Shown: positions 1 to 6,885, counted from the first letter of the stretch. The stretch is DNA of 13,197 nucleotides from Cyanothece sp. UBA12306 (GCA_003448685.1 DLXW01000162.1:1-13197), one strand, 5' to 3'. Notes: generated from the letters alone by a model not told the origin. Numbers and translations are program-made.

Positions 1-22
1 CCCCTACGACTTCTGACTTCAT
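1..22 (-). CDS. 5' end of a gene coupled to the Trypco1 gene (cut by window edge)
   Basis: On the minus strand the stop codon of the Trypco1 gene overlaps an ATG in the arrangement TAATG, a standard configuration for translational coupling. The frame stays open to the window edge and reads MKSEVVG. Seven residues are too few to recognise a family. Trypco1 proteins are often encoded next to trypsin-like serine proteases, so a protease or another effector is the natural guess, but nothing visible here proves it. The ATG could also be fortuitous. Confidence 0.4.
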
Positions 23-330
23 TAATCACTCCATTCCATGGTAATTTCTAAATTAGCTTTCCCAGTTCCTTTAACAATTAAAGCGGTTAATTCTCCACTT
101 TCAACGGCAATTTCTAAGCCAAAGGTAACACTAAATTTATCTGGTTTAACCGTTTCATTAACTTCTTTCAATGTATCAGCAACATCATTAGCAATGGATT
201 TAATAACCTTGGTTGCTTGCTTAAAAATTCTCGTTTCTGAGGATACTGGTTGTTCACCAAGTTGAGTTACTTCAACTTTGATGGTTTCCCCATCTGATAA
301 TTTTAAAGGAATAATTTTCTGGGATGCCAT
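22..330 (-). CDS. Trypsin-co-occurring domain 1 (Trypco1, CU044_2847-like) protein
   Basis: A 102-residue soluble protein with no signal peptide or membrane segment. It has the Trypco1 layout: an N-terminal strand pair (residues 5-22, IPLKLSDGETIKVEV), a central helix (about 35-60), and a C-terminal beta section (66-100) with the hallmark FGLEIAVESGEL, then a GxGKANLEITMEW strand. Family knowledge: these small domains are found beside, or fused to, trypsin-like proteases in bacterial conflict or signalling loci; their biochemical role is not established. The ATG is followed immediately by the conserved N-terminal strand, and AAAGGG lies about 12 bases upstream. The stop overlaps a downstream ATG (TAATG), so a partner gene probably continues off the left edge. 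It is divergent from the DUF1400 gene with a 102-base spacer holding TATAAT boxes on both strands. The family call rests on recalled motif similarity. Confidence 0.75.
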   Translation of the reverse strand: MASQKIIPLKLSDGETIKVEVTQLGEQPVSSETRIFKQATKVIKSIANDVADTLKEVNETVKPDKFSVTFGLEIAVESGELTALIVKGTGKANLEITMEWSD

Positions 331-432
331 TTATTTACTCAACCCTTTGATTATTGATGAATTATACAAATAAGTTAAAATGTTATTATATTCTATAATA
401 GAGATCAAAAACCCTCAAAATTATTAACTATA
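331..432. promoter_or_regulatory. Divergent control region, Trypco1 / DUF1400 genes
   Basis: A strongly AT-rich 102-base spacer between divergent starts. On the plus strand a perfect -10 box TATAAT lies at 394-399, 33 bases before the ATG at 433. On the minus strand TATAAT occurs at 366-361 and again at 390-385, upstream of the ATG at 330. None has a good TTGACA-like -35 box at 16-18 bases, so the assignments are tentative. Confidence 0.45.
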
Positions 433-963
433 ATGCTCAAAATTATTAATCATCTAAGCTTAAGCTTTATTTTAGGTTTTTTAGGCGCAGTTTCTGCTAG
501 TCTTCCTGTCAGAGCAGCAGATCAAGTTATTTTGAAATATAGTGTTCTACGGGAGTCGATATCAGTTCCTGAATTAAGCAACTTGGCTAAAACCGGAGAA
601 GTATCCCCTTCTTTGAAAGCTTATCTAAAATTAGCCAATAAACAACCCGATGAATTGCGCAGCATTTTGAATCAAAATGTTGATGTTGATCCCGTATTTT
701 TATCAAAAATTCTTAATAGTTTTGCTGGAAATTTTGTGTTAGATGAAGTCGGACAAGTTATCCATACTCCCTCCAAACGCGCTAGTAGAGAATCATTAAG
801 AGGAGCTTTAGTCACCTCTGCTTTATCTGATCGCAATATTCAGGTAATTGAAATACTAGAAAATTATCCCACTTCTGATCTCCATGTAGACGGCGATCGC
901 TTAGCAGACGTTTATCAACAAATTGAAGGAGTTGTTAGTCAAATTCCTCGCTTACCTTTTTAA
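433..963 (+). CDS. Secreted DUF1400 family protein
   Basis: A 176-residue protein with a clear signal peptide: a short basic N-terminus (MLKI), a hydrophobic core (about residues 8-24) and a VRA-ADQ cleavage site near residue 29. The mature part starts with VILKYSVLRESISVPEL. This matches DUF1400, a mostly cyanobacterial domain that precedes or accompanies alpha/beta-hydrolase proteins: a strand followed by helices with a conserved 'LxxLAxTGEVSPSLKAYLKLANKQPDELRSIL' type pattern. Here there is only the DUF1400 part; no serine hydrolase nucleophile elbow (GxSxG) follows, so it is a stand-alone domain acting in the periplasm or on the envelope. A HIP1 octamer sits at 893-900 in the coding sequence. 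The gene seems monocistronic, because the next 300 bases are repeats and psb28 is on the opposite strand. Function is unknown. Confidence 0.8.
   Translation: MLKIINHLSLSFILGFLGAVSASLPVRAADQVILKYSVLRESISVPELSNLAKTGEVSPSLKAYLKLANKQPDELRSILNQNVDVDPVFLSKILNSFAGNFVLDEVGQVIHTPSKRASRESLRGALVTSALSDRNIQVIEILENYPTSDLHVDGDRLADVYQQIEGVVSQIPRLPF
893..900. repeat. HIP1 octamer GCGATCGC
   Basis: A perfect copy of the highly iterated palindrome typical of many cyanobacterial genomes, inside the DUF1400 gene. Confidence 0.9.
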
Positions 964-1263
964 TTGCTCAGTCAAGTGAATTAATTCGGGTAAAATCAAC
1001 TTATCTAAAGCTAATTTGACCGAAGATTGGAGAATGTAGATTGTAGATTGCTTTCTTGGAATATTAGACAAGCCCCTAGCTTTCAAGCAGGGGAAAATCT
1101 ACAATCTACCCTCTAAAATCTACAATAAATCTACAATCTACAAGTCTTTTATCCCAAGGGACTGTCTCGTAATAGGGAGTCAATCTACAATCTACAATCT
1201 GCAATCTGCAATCCGTTGACTAGATGACTTTTGCTATACTGATCACCGATAGCCAAAGATCGA
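964..1263. repeat. Heptamer repeat cluster (AATCTAC, STRR-like) with inverted arms
   Basis: This 300-base stretch has no credible gene. It contains nine exact copies of the heptamer AATCTAC or its complement: two inverted copies (GTAGATT at 1036-1042 and 1043-1049), then forward copies at 1096-1102, 1103-1109, 1117-1123, 1128-1134, 1135-1141, 1182-1188 and 1189-1195. Two variants (AATCTGC) follow at 1196-1202 and 1203-1209. Such heptamers resemble the short tandemly repeated repetitive (STRR) sequences known from cyanobacteria. The inverted pair at 1036-1049 can pair over 14 bases with 1096-1109, enclosing the hairpin at 1073-1093. The array lies between the convergent DUF1400 and psb28 genes. 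Confidence 0.8.
1073..1093. repeat. GC-rich hairpin inside the repeat cluster
   Basis: CCCCT at 1073-1077 pairs with AGGGG at 1089-1093, and GCT at 1079-1081 pairs with AGC at 1086-1088, with A1078 bulged and a TTCA tetraloop. It is the only GC-rich structure in an AT-rich gap. It could end transcripts of the upstream gene, although no T-tract follows, or be a relic of an IS200/IS605-type element end, which often carries a subterminal hairpin. Neither role is shown. Confidence 0.5.
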
Positions 1264-1608
1264 CTAAGCTTGATTAGCTTGACTAAATTCGAGTCCTTGT
1301 TGTTTAGCATAACGCTCCATAAAGCGCATAAAACGCTCCCATTCTTCAGGAGATCTCATAATTAAAATAGCTTCGACCGAAGTTGGTTTGCCATTAATAA
1401 ATTTTCCTTTCACTTCGTTGGTAGAAATTTCTCCTTCTTCATCGATGAGATACATTCCCGTCACTTCATCGGTACTCTCAGAACTAAGAATGTTAGGAGA
1501 CTCAAAGCGAAAAGTCGCTGTACCACTTTGACCGCTACGAGAACGGGTTAAACGAACATCGGGAATAACTGGTTCAGTAACACCTCTTGAAAATTGAATT
1601 TCTGCCAT
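1264..1608 (-). CDS. psb28: Photosystem II assembly protein Psb28
   Basis: A 114-residue protein, the usual size for Psb28. The conserved signature runs through the chain: [26 protein letters not shown] at the start, GTATFRFE (29-36), [11 protein letters not shown] (50-60), [10 protein letters not shown] (66-75) and [16 protein letters not shown] (86-101). Family knowledge: Psb28 binds transiently to the cytosolic side of the CP47 assembly module and photosystem II intermediates during biogenesis and repair, and is absent from the mature complex. No membrane segment or signal peptide is present, which fits. The ATG is preceded by AAGGA at about 8 bases, a good Shine-Dalgarno site. The gene is divergent from the helicase-men operon; the 117-base spacer shows no convincing -35/-10 pair for either direction. 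The gene appears intact. Confidence 0.95.
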   Translation of the reverse strand: MAEIQFSRGVTEPVIPDVRLTRSRSGQSGTATFRFESPNILSSESTDEVTGMYLIDEEGEISTNEVKGKFINGKPTSVEAILIMRSPEEWERFMRFMERYAKQQGLEFSQANQA

Positions 1609-1725
1609 GCTTGTTATCCTTAAATTAAGTTTGATGAATAATCTAGCCTATCATCTCATCGGGTATTTATGCTTGAAATTCCTAAGTTGATCCTTGCTGC
1701 TGTCTCCTGAGTTCCCCAAATAACC

Positions 1726-3225
1726 ATGAAACTACTAGAAGCAGAAGTTCACAACTCACTGAGGGCGTTTTTACGCCAACAAGGACAACCTTTATGGGAT
1801 CACCACCTAACTATGGCGCGTTTAGTATCGCGGGGGTTGCGTTTAGGACGTTCTGCGATAATTCAAACAGGAAATACGGTGTCCCGTTATGGTTTAAGCT
1901 ATTTAATGCCAGCATTACTGAGCGATCGCCGAGTTTTGTTGGTAGCTTCTTTAACCGTTCAACAAAAGTTATTACAAGACGTTATTCCCAGTCTTCAGGA
2001 ATGGTTACAAACAGATCAGATAATTGAAACCCAAAATGATCAATTAACTAGGGAGAATTTTGCAGGACTATTAATGGTATCACCCCAAACTTGGTTAAGA
2101 GATCACTTAGAAAATCAAAGTCGTTTTACTTCTAATATCCCTACTTTAATTGATGAAGCTAATCAATTAGAAAAATGGACAAGGGAATATTTAACTATTA
2201 CTATTGAATCAAACCATTGGCAGGAATTGCAAAAAAGTAATCCTTCAGCTGGTAATTTGATCCAGGAAGTTTATCTATCTCTTCACAAAAGTATTCTGAG
2301 TCGTCCGAATAATCCCTATCAATGTTATCTTCTCTATGCTGAAGAATCTGAAGAGTTACAACATCTAGAAAAAATAGTAATTGATAATTCACCATTTCAA
2401 AAATTTTTACAGCAGATTTCTTTAGAAAATAAATTAATTTGGGCATCCATAGACCGCAAAAATAATGATTTTTCTTTGCATCTTAGCCCCTTAGAAGTTG
2501 CCTCAACTTTAAAACCCATTTGGCAAACCTCTTCTGTAGTTTTAATGGGAGGTTTTCTTGATAGCCAAAAAACTGCTTCAACTTATCGTGATACCATTGG
2601 ATTAAACGATGATATTCTCTGTCTTAAATTCTCCCCTAACCGACAGAATGAACTAATCAAATTATATATTCTTGATCGCTTGCCAATGCCCAATACTCCT
2701 GAATTTCAAGGAGTAATGCTCAATCAAGTTTATGCTCTGGTACAATTATGTTGCCACCGTGAAGAATTGATTATTATTATTGTGGATGATGTCCCCTTAA
2801 AAGCCCAAGTAGGAACAGCTTTAGCTGCTGAATTTGGTTCACGAGTGCAAGTAGAAAAAATAGAAATTTCTCATGACTCAATTTTAATTAGTGGTTGGGA
2901 TTTTTGGCAAATCAATTATGAACAATTGCCCATACCTCAATTATTAGTCATGGTTACTTTGCCTATTCCTTCTTTAGAAAATCCCTTGGTTGCTGCCCAT
3001 GTTAATTATTATAAAAAAAACCATAAAGATTGGTTTCGTCTCTATCTTTTACCAACAGCTTTAAGAACCATACAAAGAGCAGTAATGCCTTTGCGTGAGT
3101 CTCAAGGTGTGTTAGCTTTATTAGATAATCGAGTTAATTATCGTAGTTATGGTAACCGGATTTTAAATGCTTTAGAACCTTACGCAAAAATTAATTATCT
3201 TGATCGTAGTTGGTTCCCAGAATAA
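1726..3225 (+). CDS. DinG-like helicase homologue with degenerate ATPase motifs
   Basis: A 499-residue cytosolic protein with the overall order of a DinG/XPD-type superfamily 2 helicase. Recognisable parts are the motif I region (GRSAIIQTGNTVSRYG, 41-56), a motif II counterpart (LIDEAN, 141-146), a VVLMGG segment (271-276, cf. SATL in DinG), a 'GWDFWQINYEQLPIPQLL' block (390-407, cf. fWeGvD..G..L) with LPIPSLENPLV (412-422), and the motif VI region QRAVMPLRESQGVLALLDNRV (450-470). Key residues are missing: the Walker A GKT is replaced by NTVSR, DEAH is DEAN, and the GR of DinG motif VI (QxxGRxIR) reads VM (453-454). There is no four-cysteine Fe-S set. ATP hydrolysis is therefore doubtful; a structural or DNA-binding role is inference. 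The ATG has only a weak ribosome site. The gene lies 34 bases before menC and probably leads the men operon. Related cyanobacterial proteins, as I recall, share the altered motif I. Confidence 0.75.
   Translation: MKLLEAEVHNSLRAFLRQQGQPLWDHHLTMARLVSRGLRLGRSAIIQTGNTVSRYGLSYLMPALLSDRRVLLVASLTVQQKLLQDVIPSLQEWLQTDQIIETQNDQLTRENFAGLLMVSPQTWLRDHLENQSRFTSNIPTLIDEANQLEKWTREYLTITIESNHWQELQKSNPSAGNLIQEVYLSLHKSILSRPNNPYQCYLLYAEESEELQHLEKIVIDNSPFQKFLQQISLENKLIWASIDRKNNDFSLHLSPLEVASTLKPIWQTSSVVLMGGFLDSQKTASTYRDTIGLNDDILCLKFSPNRQNELIKLYILDRLPMPNTPEFQGVMLNQVYALVQLCCHREELIIIIVDDVPLKAQVGTALAAEFGSRVQVEKIEISHDSILISGWDFWQINYEQLPIPQLLVMVTLPIPSLENPLVAAHVNYYKKNHKDWFRLYLLPTALRTIQRAVMPLRESQGVLALLDNRVNYRSYGNRILNALEPYAKINYLDRSWFPE
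1922..1929. repeat. HIP1 octamer GCGATCGC
   Basis: A perfect HIP1 copy within the helicase-like gene. Confidence 0.9.
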
Positions 3226-3259
3226 TTATGATAATTTAATTTATATTATCCTTTACTTT

Positions 3260-4240
3260 ATGAGTCAATATCGCTTTGATTTCCGAGTTTACTCCCGTCT
3301 TTTTAAACAACCTTTATTAACTCATTATGGTATTTGGAAACAACGGGAAGGAATTATTATCCGTTTAATCTCTGAAGATCATAAGATAAGTTGGGGAGAA
3401 ATTGCCCCTTTACCCTGGTTTGGTTCAGAAAATATGCAACAAGCTTTGGTTTTTTGTCAAGCTTTATCAGGTAAAATAAGTTGGGAACAAATTCAGGCTA
3501 TTCCTAATAGTTTACCTGCTTGTCAATTTGGCTTTGAGTCAGCTTTAGAAGGGTTTAATTTAAGTCTATTTCAATCTATATTAAATCCAATAAACCAAAA
3601 TACAAAAAAAATCAACTATAGTTATTTATTACCTACAGGAAAAGCTGCGTTAGAAGCATGGAAAAAGTTTGATCCCCAACAAGGCACAACTTTTAAATGG
3701 AAAATAGGAATTGACAATATTTTTGAAGAAATTAGAATATTTGAAGATTTAATAACAGAGTTACCCCCAGGAATAAGATTGAGGTTAGATGGTAATGGTG
3801 GATTAAATTTAGAAGAAGCTAGACTATGGCTAAAAATTGCTGATCAATCAAGAATTGTTGAATTTATTGAACAACCTTTATCGATGGCAGAATTTGATTC
3901 AATGGTACAATTAAGTGAGGAATATCACACTCCTTTAGCTTTAGATGAATCTGTCTCTAATTTAACTCAATTAGAACAATGTTATCACCAAGGGTGGCGT
4001 GGTATATTTATTATCAAGGCTGCGATAGCTGGATTTCCTAGTCGTCTTCGTCAGTTGTGTCGAATTTATCCCCTTGATTTGGTTTTTTCTTCCGTATTTG
4101 AAACTAAAATTGCTCGAGAATACATATTAACTCTTGTTGCCGAATTAGTCCAAAGCGATCGAGCTATGGGTTTAGGAATAGATCACTGGTTTAAGGATAA
4201 TGAAACTGAATTTTTAAGTAAGATATGGAAGAACTCTTAA
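3260..4240 (+). CDS. menC: o-Succinylbenzoate synthase MenC
   Basis: A 326-residue enolase-superfamily enzyme that dehydrates SHCHC to o-succinylbenzoate, a step in phylloquinone (vitamin K1) synthesis; phylloquinone is the A1 acceptor of photosystem I. The catalytic outline is complete: KWK (146-148) with the general base lysine, metal ligands D177 (RLDGNG), E204 (FIEQP) and D229 (ALDES), and the opposing lysine K253 (IIKAAIAG). SSVFET (277-282) is the usual C-terminal barrel block. I chose the ATG at 3260 because MSQYRFDFRVYSR matches the normal MenC N-terminus; an in-frame TTG at 3200 would add 20 non-conserved residues and overlap the helicase gene. The 3' end overlaps menE by 16 bases, which suggests translational coupling. 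No strong Shine-Dalgarno site precedes it. Confidence 0.93.
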   Translation: MSQYRFDFRVYSRLFKQPLLTHYGIWKQREGIIIRLISEDHKISWGEIAPLPWFGSENMQQALVFCQALSGKISWEQIQAIPNSLPACQFGFESALEGFNLSLFQSILNPINQNTKKINYSYLLPTGKAALEAWKKFDPQQGTTFKWKIGIDNIFEEIRIFEDLITELPPGIRLRLDGNGGLNLEEARLWLKIADQSRIVEFIEQPLSMAEFDSMVQLSEEYHTPLALDESVSNLTQLEQCYHQGWRGIFIIKAAIAGFPSRLRQLCRIYPLDLVFSSVFETKIAREYILTLVAELVQSDRAMGLGIDHWFKDNETEFLSKIWKNS

Positions 4241-5625
4241 TTTACCTTAAAAACCTCTCAAATGAGTCTTGGTTAATCGAATATGATAGTTATTACTTTT
4301 ACCAAAATACTCAATATTTTATTGAAAAAATTAATCAAATTAAATCAAAGATTAATAGTCCTAAAATAATTTTAGCAGAGTCTGATCAATATAAATTTTT
4401 AGCAGCTTTTTTAGCGGGAGTTATGACGAATTGTCCGATTTTCTTGTGCAATTACCAATGGGGAAAAAGTGAATGGCAACAGGTTTTTAGTTTAGTGCAA
4501 CCAGATTTAATTATCGGACTTGAGCAAACACATTTTTTTTACCAACTATTAGCCAATAATGACGAAAATAAACAAAACACAAGTTTAGTATTTGATGGCA
4601 AAAATACAATTATGATTCCTACCGGAGGATCTTCAGGAAAAATTCGTTTTGCTATTCATACCTGGGGAACCTTATCTAATTCTGTCAAAGGTTTTATTAA
4701 GTATTTTAAAATTAATAAAGTTGATTCTTTTTGCTGTTTGCCCCTCTATCATGTTAGTGGATTGATGCAATTTATGCGTTCGTTTTTAACCCAAGGTAAA
4801 TTGGCACTTATTTCCTATTCAACCTTAAAAAAAGGAGTTAATTTAGACCAAAATATCAGCGATTTTTTTATTTCACTGGTTCCCACCCAATTGCAACTAT
4901 TATTAGAATTATGTCCTAATTGGTTAGCCCAATTTAATACTGTACTTCTAGGTGGCGCATCTCCTAATCCCTTAACATTAGAAACAGCAAAAAAATATAA
5001 GATTAACTTAGCAATTACCTATGGTATGACAGAGACAGCCTCCCAAATTGTCACTTTAAAACCCCAAGATTTCCTCCAAGGAAATAATAGCACTGGACAG
5101 GTTTTGCCCCATGCTGAGATTAGGATTCTTGACTCATATAATAATTCATTAGCAATTAATAAAATTGGAACAATTCTCATAAAATCTAGTTCTTTATTCT
5201 TAGGATACTATCCTAAAATTGAGCATCCAAACACCATAATGACTGATGATTTAGGATATCTTGATCAAAATAATTATTTATCTCTTATTGGTAGAAAAAG
5301 CCAAAAAATAATTACCGGAGGAGAAAACGTCTATCCCCAAGAAATAGAGACGGTAATTTTAGCAACAGGAATGGTCAAAGATGTTGCTGTAATTGGTACT
5401 CCTCATCGTCATTGGGGACAAGCAGTAACTGCCGTTTACATCCCTAAAACAACTCTTATATCTAGTGAAACTATTCAACAAGCTATTGAAGAACAAATAA
5501 GCAAATTTAAACAGCCCAAATATTGGATTTGTGTTGATAATTTTTCTCGTAATCAACAGGGAAAAATAAACTATAAAAAATTACAAGAAATAGCCATAAA
5601 TTATCTTAACTCCCAATATTTTTGA
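4225..5625 (+). CDS. menE: o-Succinylbenzoate-CoA ligase MenE
   Basis: A 466-residue member of the ANL adenylate-forming family. It activates o-succinylbenzoate with ATP and CoA, the reaction directly after MenC. Visible core motifs are the phosphate loop PTGGSSGK (132-139), PLYHVSG (173-179), YGMTE (266-270), TDDLGYLD (340-347, cf. TGDLG), the GGENVYPQEIE hinge region (365-375) and the C-terminal catalytic lysine K447 in NQQGKINYKKL. The length is usual for MenE. One small deviation is DD in place of the common GD in the TGDLG motif, which keeps the ATP-ribose aspartate. The start overlaps the menC 3' end. It is the last gene of the operon, with a hairpin at 5642-5681 soon after the stop. 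No membrane segment is seen. Confidence 0.92.
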   Translation: MEELLIYLKNLSNESWLIEYDSYYFYQNTQYFIEKINQIKSKINSPKIILAESDQYKFLAAFLAGVMTNCPIFLCNYQWGKSEWQQVFSLVQPDLIIGLEQTHFFYQLLANNDENKQNTSLVFDGKNTIMIPTGGSSGKIRFAIHTWGTLSNSVKGFIKYFKINKVDSFCCLPLYHVSGLMQFMRSFLTQGKLALISYSTLKKGVNLDQNISDFFISLVPTQLQLLLELCPNWLAQFNTVLLGGASPNPLTLETAKKYKINLAITYGMTETASQIVTLKPQDFLQGNNSTGQVLPHAEIRILDSYNNSLAINKIGTILIKSSSLFLGYYPKIEHPNTIMTDDLGYLDQNNYLSLIGRKSQKIITGGENVYPQEIETVILATGMVKDVAVIGTPHRHWGQAVTAVYIPKTTLISSETIQQAIEEQISKFKQPKYWICVDNFSRNQQGKINYKKLQEIAINYLNSQYF

Positions 5626-5641
5626 CGTTCCATTGCCTCTA

Positions 5642-5681
5642 AGCTGTGGGTCATCTAAATTATTAATCGAGACCCGCAGTT
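5642..5681 (+). terminator. Hairpin after menE, possible terminator
   Basis: CTGTGGGTC at 5644-5652 pairs with GACCCGCAG at 5671-5679 (one T-G wobble), extended by two pairs outward, with an 18-base AT-rich loop. It begins 17 bases after the menE stop. The downstream sequence TTGTCTTAAGATTT is only modestly T-rich, so termination would be imperfect or factor-assisted. Confidence 0.5.
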
Positions 5682-5726
5682 GTCTTAAGATTTGCTAAAG
5701 AAAAATTAATTATTAAGTAACAATAA

Positions 5727-5756
5727 AGCAGGGACTCAAAAAATGAATTCCCTGCT
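5727..5756 (-). terminator. Intrinsic terminator of petF
   Basis: Perfect 8-base arms AGCAGGGA (5727-5734) and TCCCTGCT (5749-5756). Read on the minus strand, the hairpin is followed by TTTATTGTTACTT, a T-rich tail. It lies about 75 bases downstream of the petF stop, which fits a terminator for that gene. It faces the menE hairpin at 5642-5681. Confidence 0.65.
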
Positions 5757-5828
5757 ATAATGGACGATATATTACACTTTCACTTGTAAATCGATAAATC
5801 GATAGTTTGTTGGCCTTGAAAGTTGAAC

Positions 5829-6140
5829 TTAGTACAATGACTCTTCTTGGTGGGTATCAATGGTGCAGTCAGAAGTAGGGTAAGCCACGCAAGTGAGAAC
5901 GAAACCTTTTTCGATTTGCTCATCATCTAAGAAAGACTGATCAGATTGGTCAACAGTCCCAGAAACCATTTTACCAGCACAGGTAGAACAAGCCCCAGCA
6001 CGACAGGAGTAAGGAAGATCTAATCCTTGCTCCTCTGCTACGTCTAGAATGTACTCATCATCAGGTACTTCAATAGTCTGTGTACTCTTTGCTTCGGTTT
6101 CGGGGTCGGTCATGTTTAAAGTAACTTTAAATGTTGGCAT
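5829..6140 (-). CDS. petF: Plant-type [2Fe-2S] ferredoxin
   Basis: A 103-residue ferredoxin of about the usual length for cyanobacterial ferredoxin I. The cluster ligands are C46, C51, C54 ([15 protein letters not shown]) and C84 (FVLTCVAYP). The acidic surface (DDEYILD, DDEQIE) and the C-terminal EESLY, used for docking ferredoxin-NADP reductase and photosystem I, are present. A fifth cysteine (C92, TSDCTI) is found in many related ferredoxins and is not a ligand. Family role: soluble electron carrier from photosystem I to FNR, nitrite reductase, thioredoxin reductase and other partners. AGAGGA lies about 9 bases before the ATG, a strong ribosome site. The gene is monocistronic, with a candidate promoter at 6177-6207 and a terminator hairpin at 5727-5756. 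Whether this is the dominant photosynthetic copy cannot be told from one window. Confidence 0.93.
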   Translation of the reverse strand: MPTFKVTLNMTDPETEAKSTQTIEVPDDEYILDVAEEQGLDLPYSCRAGACSTCAGKMVSGTVDQSDQSFLDDEQIEKGFVLTCVAYPTSDCTIDTHQEESLY

Positions 6141-6176
6141 TAGTGATTCCTCTTCTCAAGTAAAACGACAGGGGAC

Positions 6177-6207
6177 TTGAATAACTTTAAAGTGTAAGTT
6201 GTCAACT
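6177..6207 (-). promoter_or_regulatory. Candidate petF promoter with palindromic operators
   Basis: On the minus strand a perfect TTGACA (6205-6200) is followed after 16 bases by TATTCA (6183-6178), a weak -10. The -35 lies inside the palindrome AGTTGTCAACT (6197-6207), and the spacer contains a perfect 10-base palindrome ACTTTAAAGT (6184-6193). The predicted transcript would have a leader of about 30 bases. The -35 match is strong and the -10 match weak, so the assignment is tentative. Confidence 0.45.
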
Positions 6208-6272
6208 CCATTTCTGATACTAAGGGAAAACTATCCACAGTTAAATAGGGATTAGTAATGAGATTGTTAATT

Positions 6273-6289
6273 AAACTTAAAATAAGTTT
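6273..6289. repeat. Inverted repeat AAACTTA-N3-TAAGTTT in the petF/CBS spacer
   Basis: Perfect 7-base arms with a 3-base centre, midway between the divergent petF and CBS-protein starts. It looks like an operator for a dimeric regulator; no named regulator is assigned. Confidence 0.45.
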
Positions 6290-6315
6290 GTCTTATATAT
6301 TGGCTGGCTACTAAC

Positions 6316-6329
6316 TGTAAGAAATTACA
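6316..6329. repeat. Inverted repeat TGTAA-N4-TTACA upstream of the CBS gene
   Basis: Perfect 5-base arms, about 95 bases before the CBS-protein ATG. The GTA...TAC spacing is 6 bases, not the 8 of an NtcA site, so NtcA is not supported. A different dimeric regulator is possible. Confidence 0.4.
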
Positions 6330-6423
6330 AAATTTCAACTTTGAAGGCAGTTAAAGATCCTCAATTGCTTACAATAGAGTTAGAGTGGCTGATTAAATAG
6401 CTTAATAGTTCCCCAGGTAAGGC

Positions 6424-6885
6424 ATGACCAAAACTGTTGCAGATGTAATGACCCCCAATGTAATAACGGTGACCCCACAAACACCGTTACCCGAAGCTAT
6501 CCAAATTTTGGCGGAGAAAAAAATCAGTGGGTTACCAGTAGTTGATGATTCAGGAAAATTAATCGGTGTTATTTCCGAAACCGATTTAATGTGGCAAGAA
6601 ACAGGGGTTGAACCAGCCCCCTATATTATGATTCTTGATAGTGTGATTTATTTACAAAATCCTGCCCGTTATGAAAAAGAGATTCATAAGGCTTTAGGTC
6701 AAACAGTAGGGGAAGTGATGAGTGATCACCCTATTTCTATCAAATCATCCCAATCTCTACGAGAAGCTGCCCACATTATGCACGAAAAGAAAATCCGCCG
6801 CTTACCAGTAGTTGATGACACAGGAAAACAAGTAATTGGCATCCTTACCCAAGGAGATATTATTCGCTCTATGGCTCAAGGTTAA
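6424..6885 (+). CDS. CBS-domain pair protein
   Basis: A 153-residue protein consisting almost wholly of two CBS domains: CBS1 at about 7-62 (VADVMTPNVITVTP ... ISGLPVVDDSGKLIGVISETDLM) and CBS2 at about 95-151 (VGEVMSDHPISIKS ... IRRLPVVDDTGKQVIGILTQGDIIRSM). They are joined by a 30-residue linker with aromatic and hydrophobic residues (APYIMILDSVIYLQNPARYEKEI) that is typical of this cyanobacterial/plant-plastid stand-alone type. Family knowledge: CBS pairs (Bateman modules) bind adenine nucleotides or related ligands. Plant plastid relatives of this kind (CDCP/CBSX) modulate thioredoxin; extending that here is inference. AGGTAAGG just before the ATG is the ribosome site. The gene is followed by the TPR protein 82 bases downstream, perhaps co-transcribed, and is divergent from petF. 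No enzyme domain is fused. Confidence 0.88.
   Translation: MTKTVADVMTPNVITVTPQTPLPEAIQILAEKKISGLPVVDDSGKLIGVISETDLMWQETGVEPAPYIMILDSVIYLQNPARYEKEIHKALGQTVGEVMSDHPISIKSSQSLREAAHIMHEKKIRRLPVVDDTGKQVIGILTQGDIIRSMAQG

Noticed and set aside
38..265. A 75-codon plus-strand open frame opposite the Trypco1 gene
   Set aside because: The opposite strand carries a conserved domain with a good start; this frame is its complement.
1096..1213. Regularly spaced repeats as a possible CRISPR array
   Set aside because: The units are 7 bases, mostly direct tandem copies without unique spacers of 30-40 bases, and no cas genes are nearby.
1030..1260. A complete insertion sequence or MITE
   Set aside because: No transposase, no clear target-site duplication and no terminal repeats bounding the whole block; only a hairpin and heptamers are present.
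6316..6329. NtcA nitrogen-control site
   Set aside because: The half sites GTA and TAC are 6 bases apart; the NtcA consensus needs 8.
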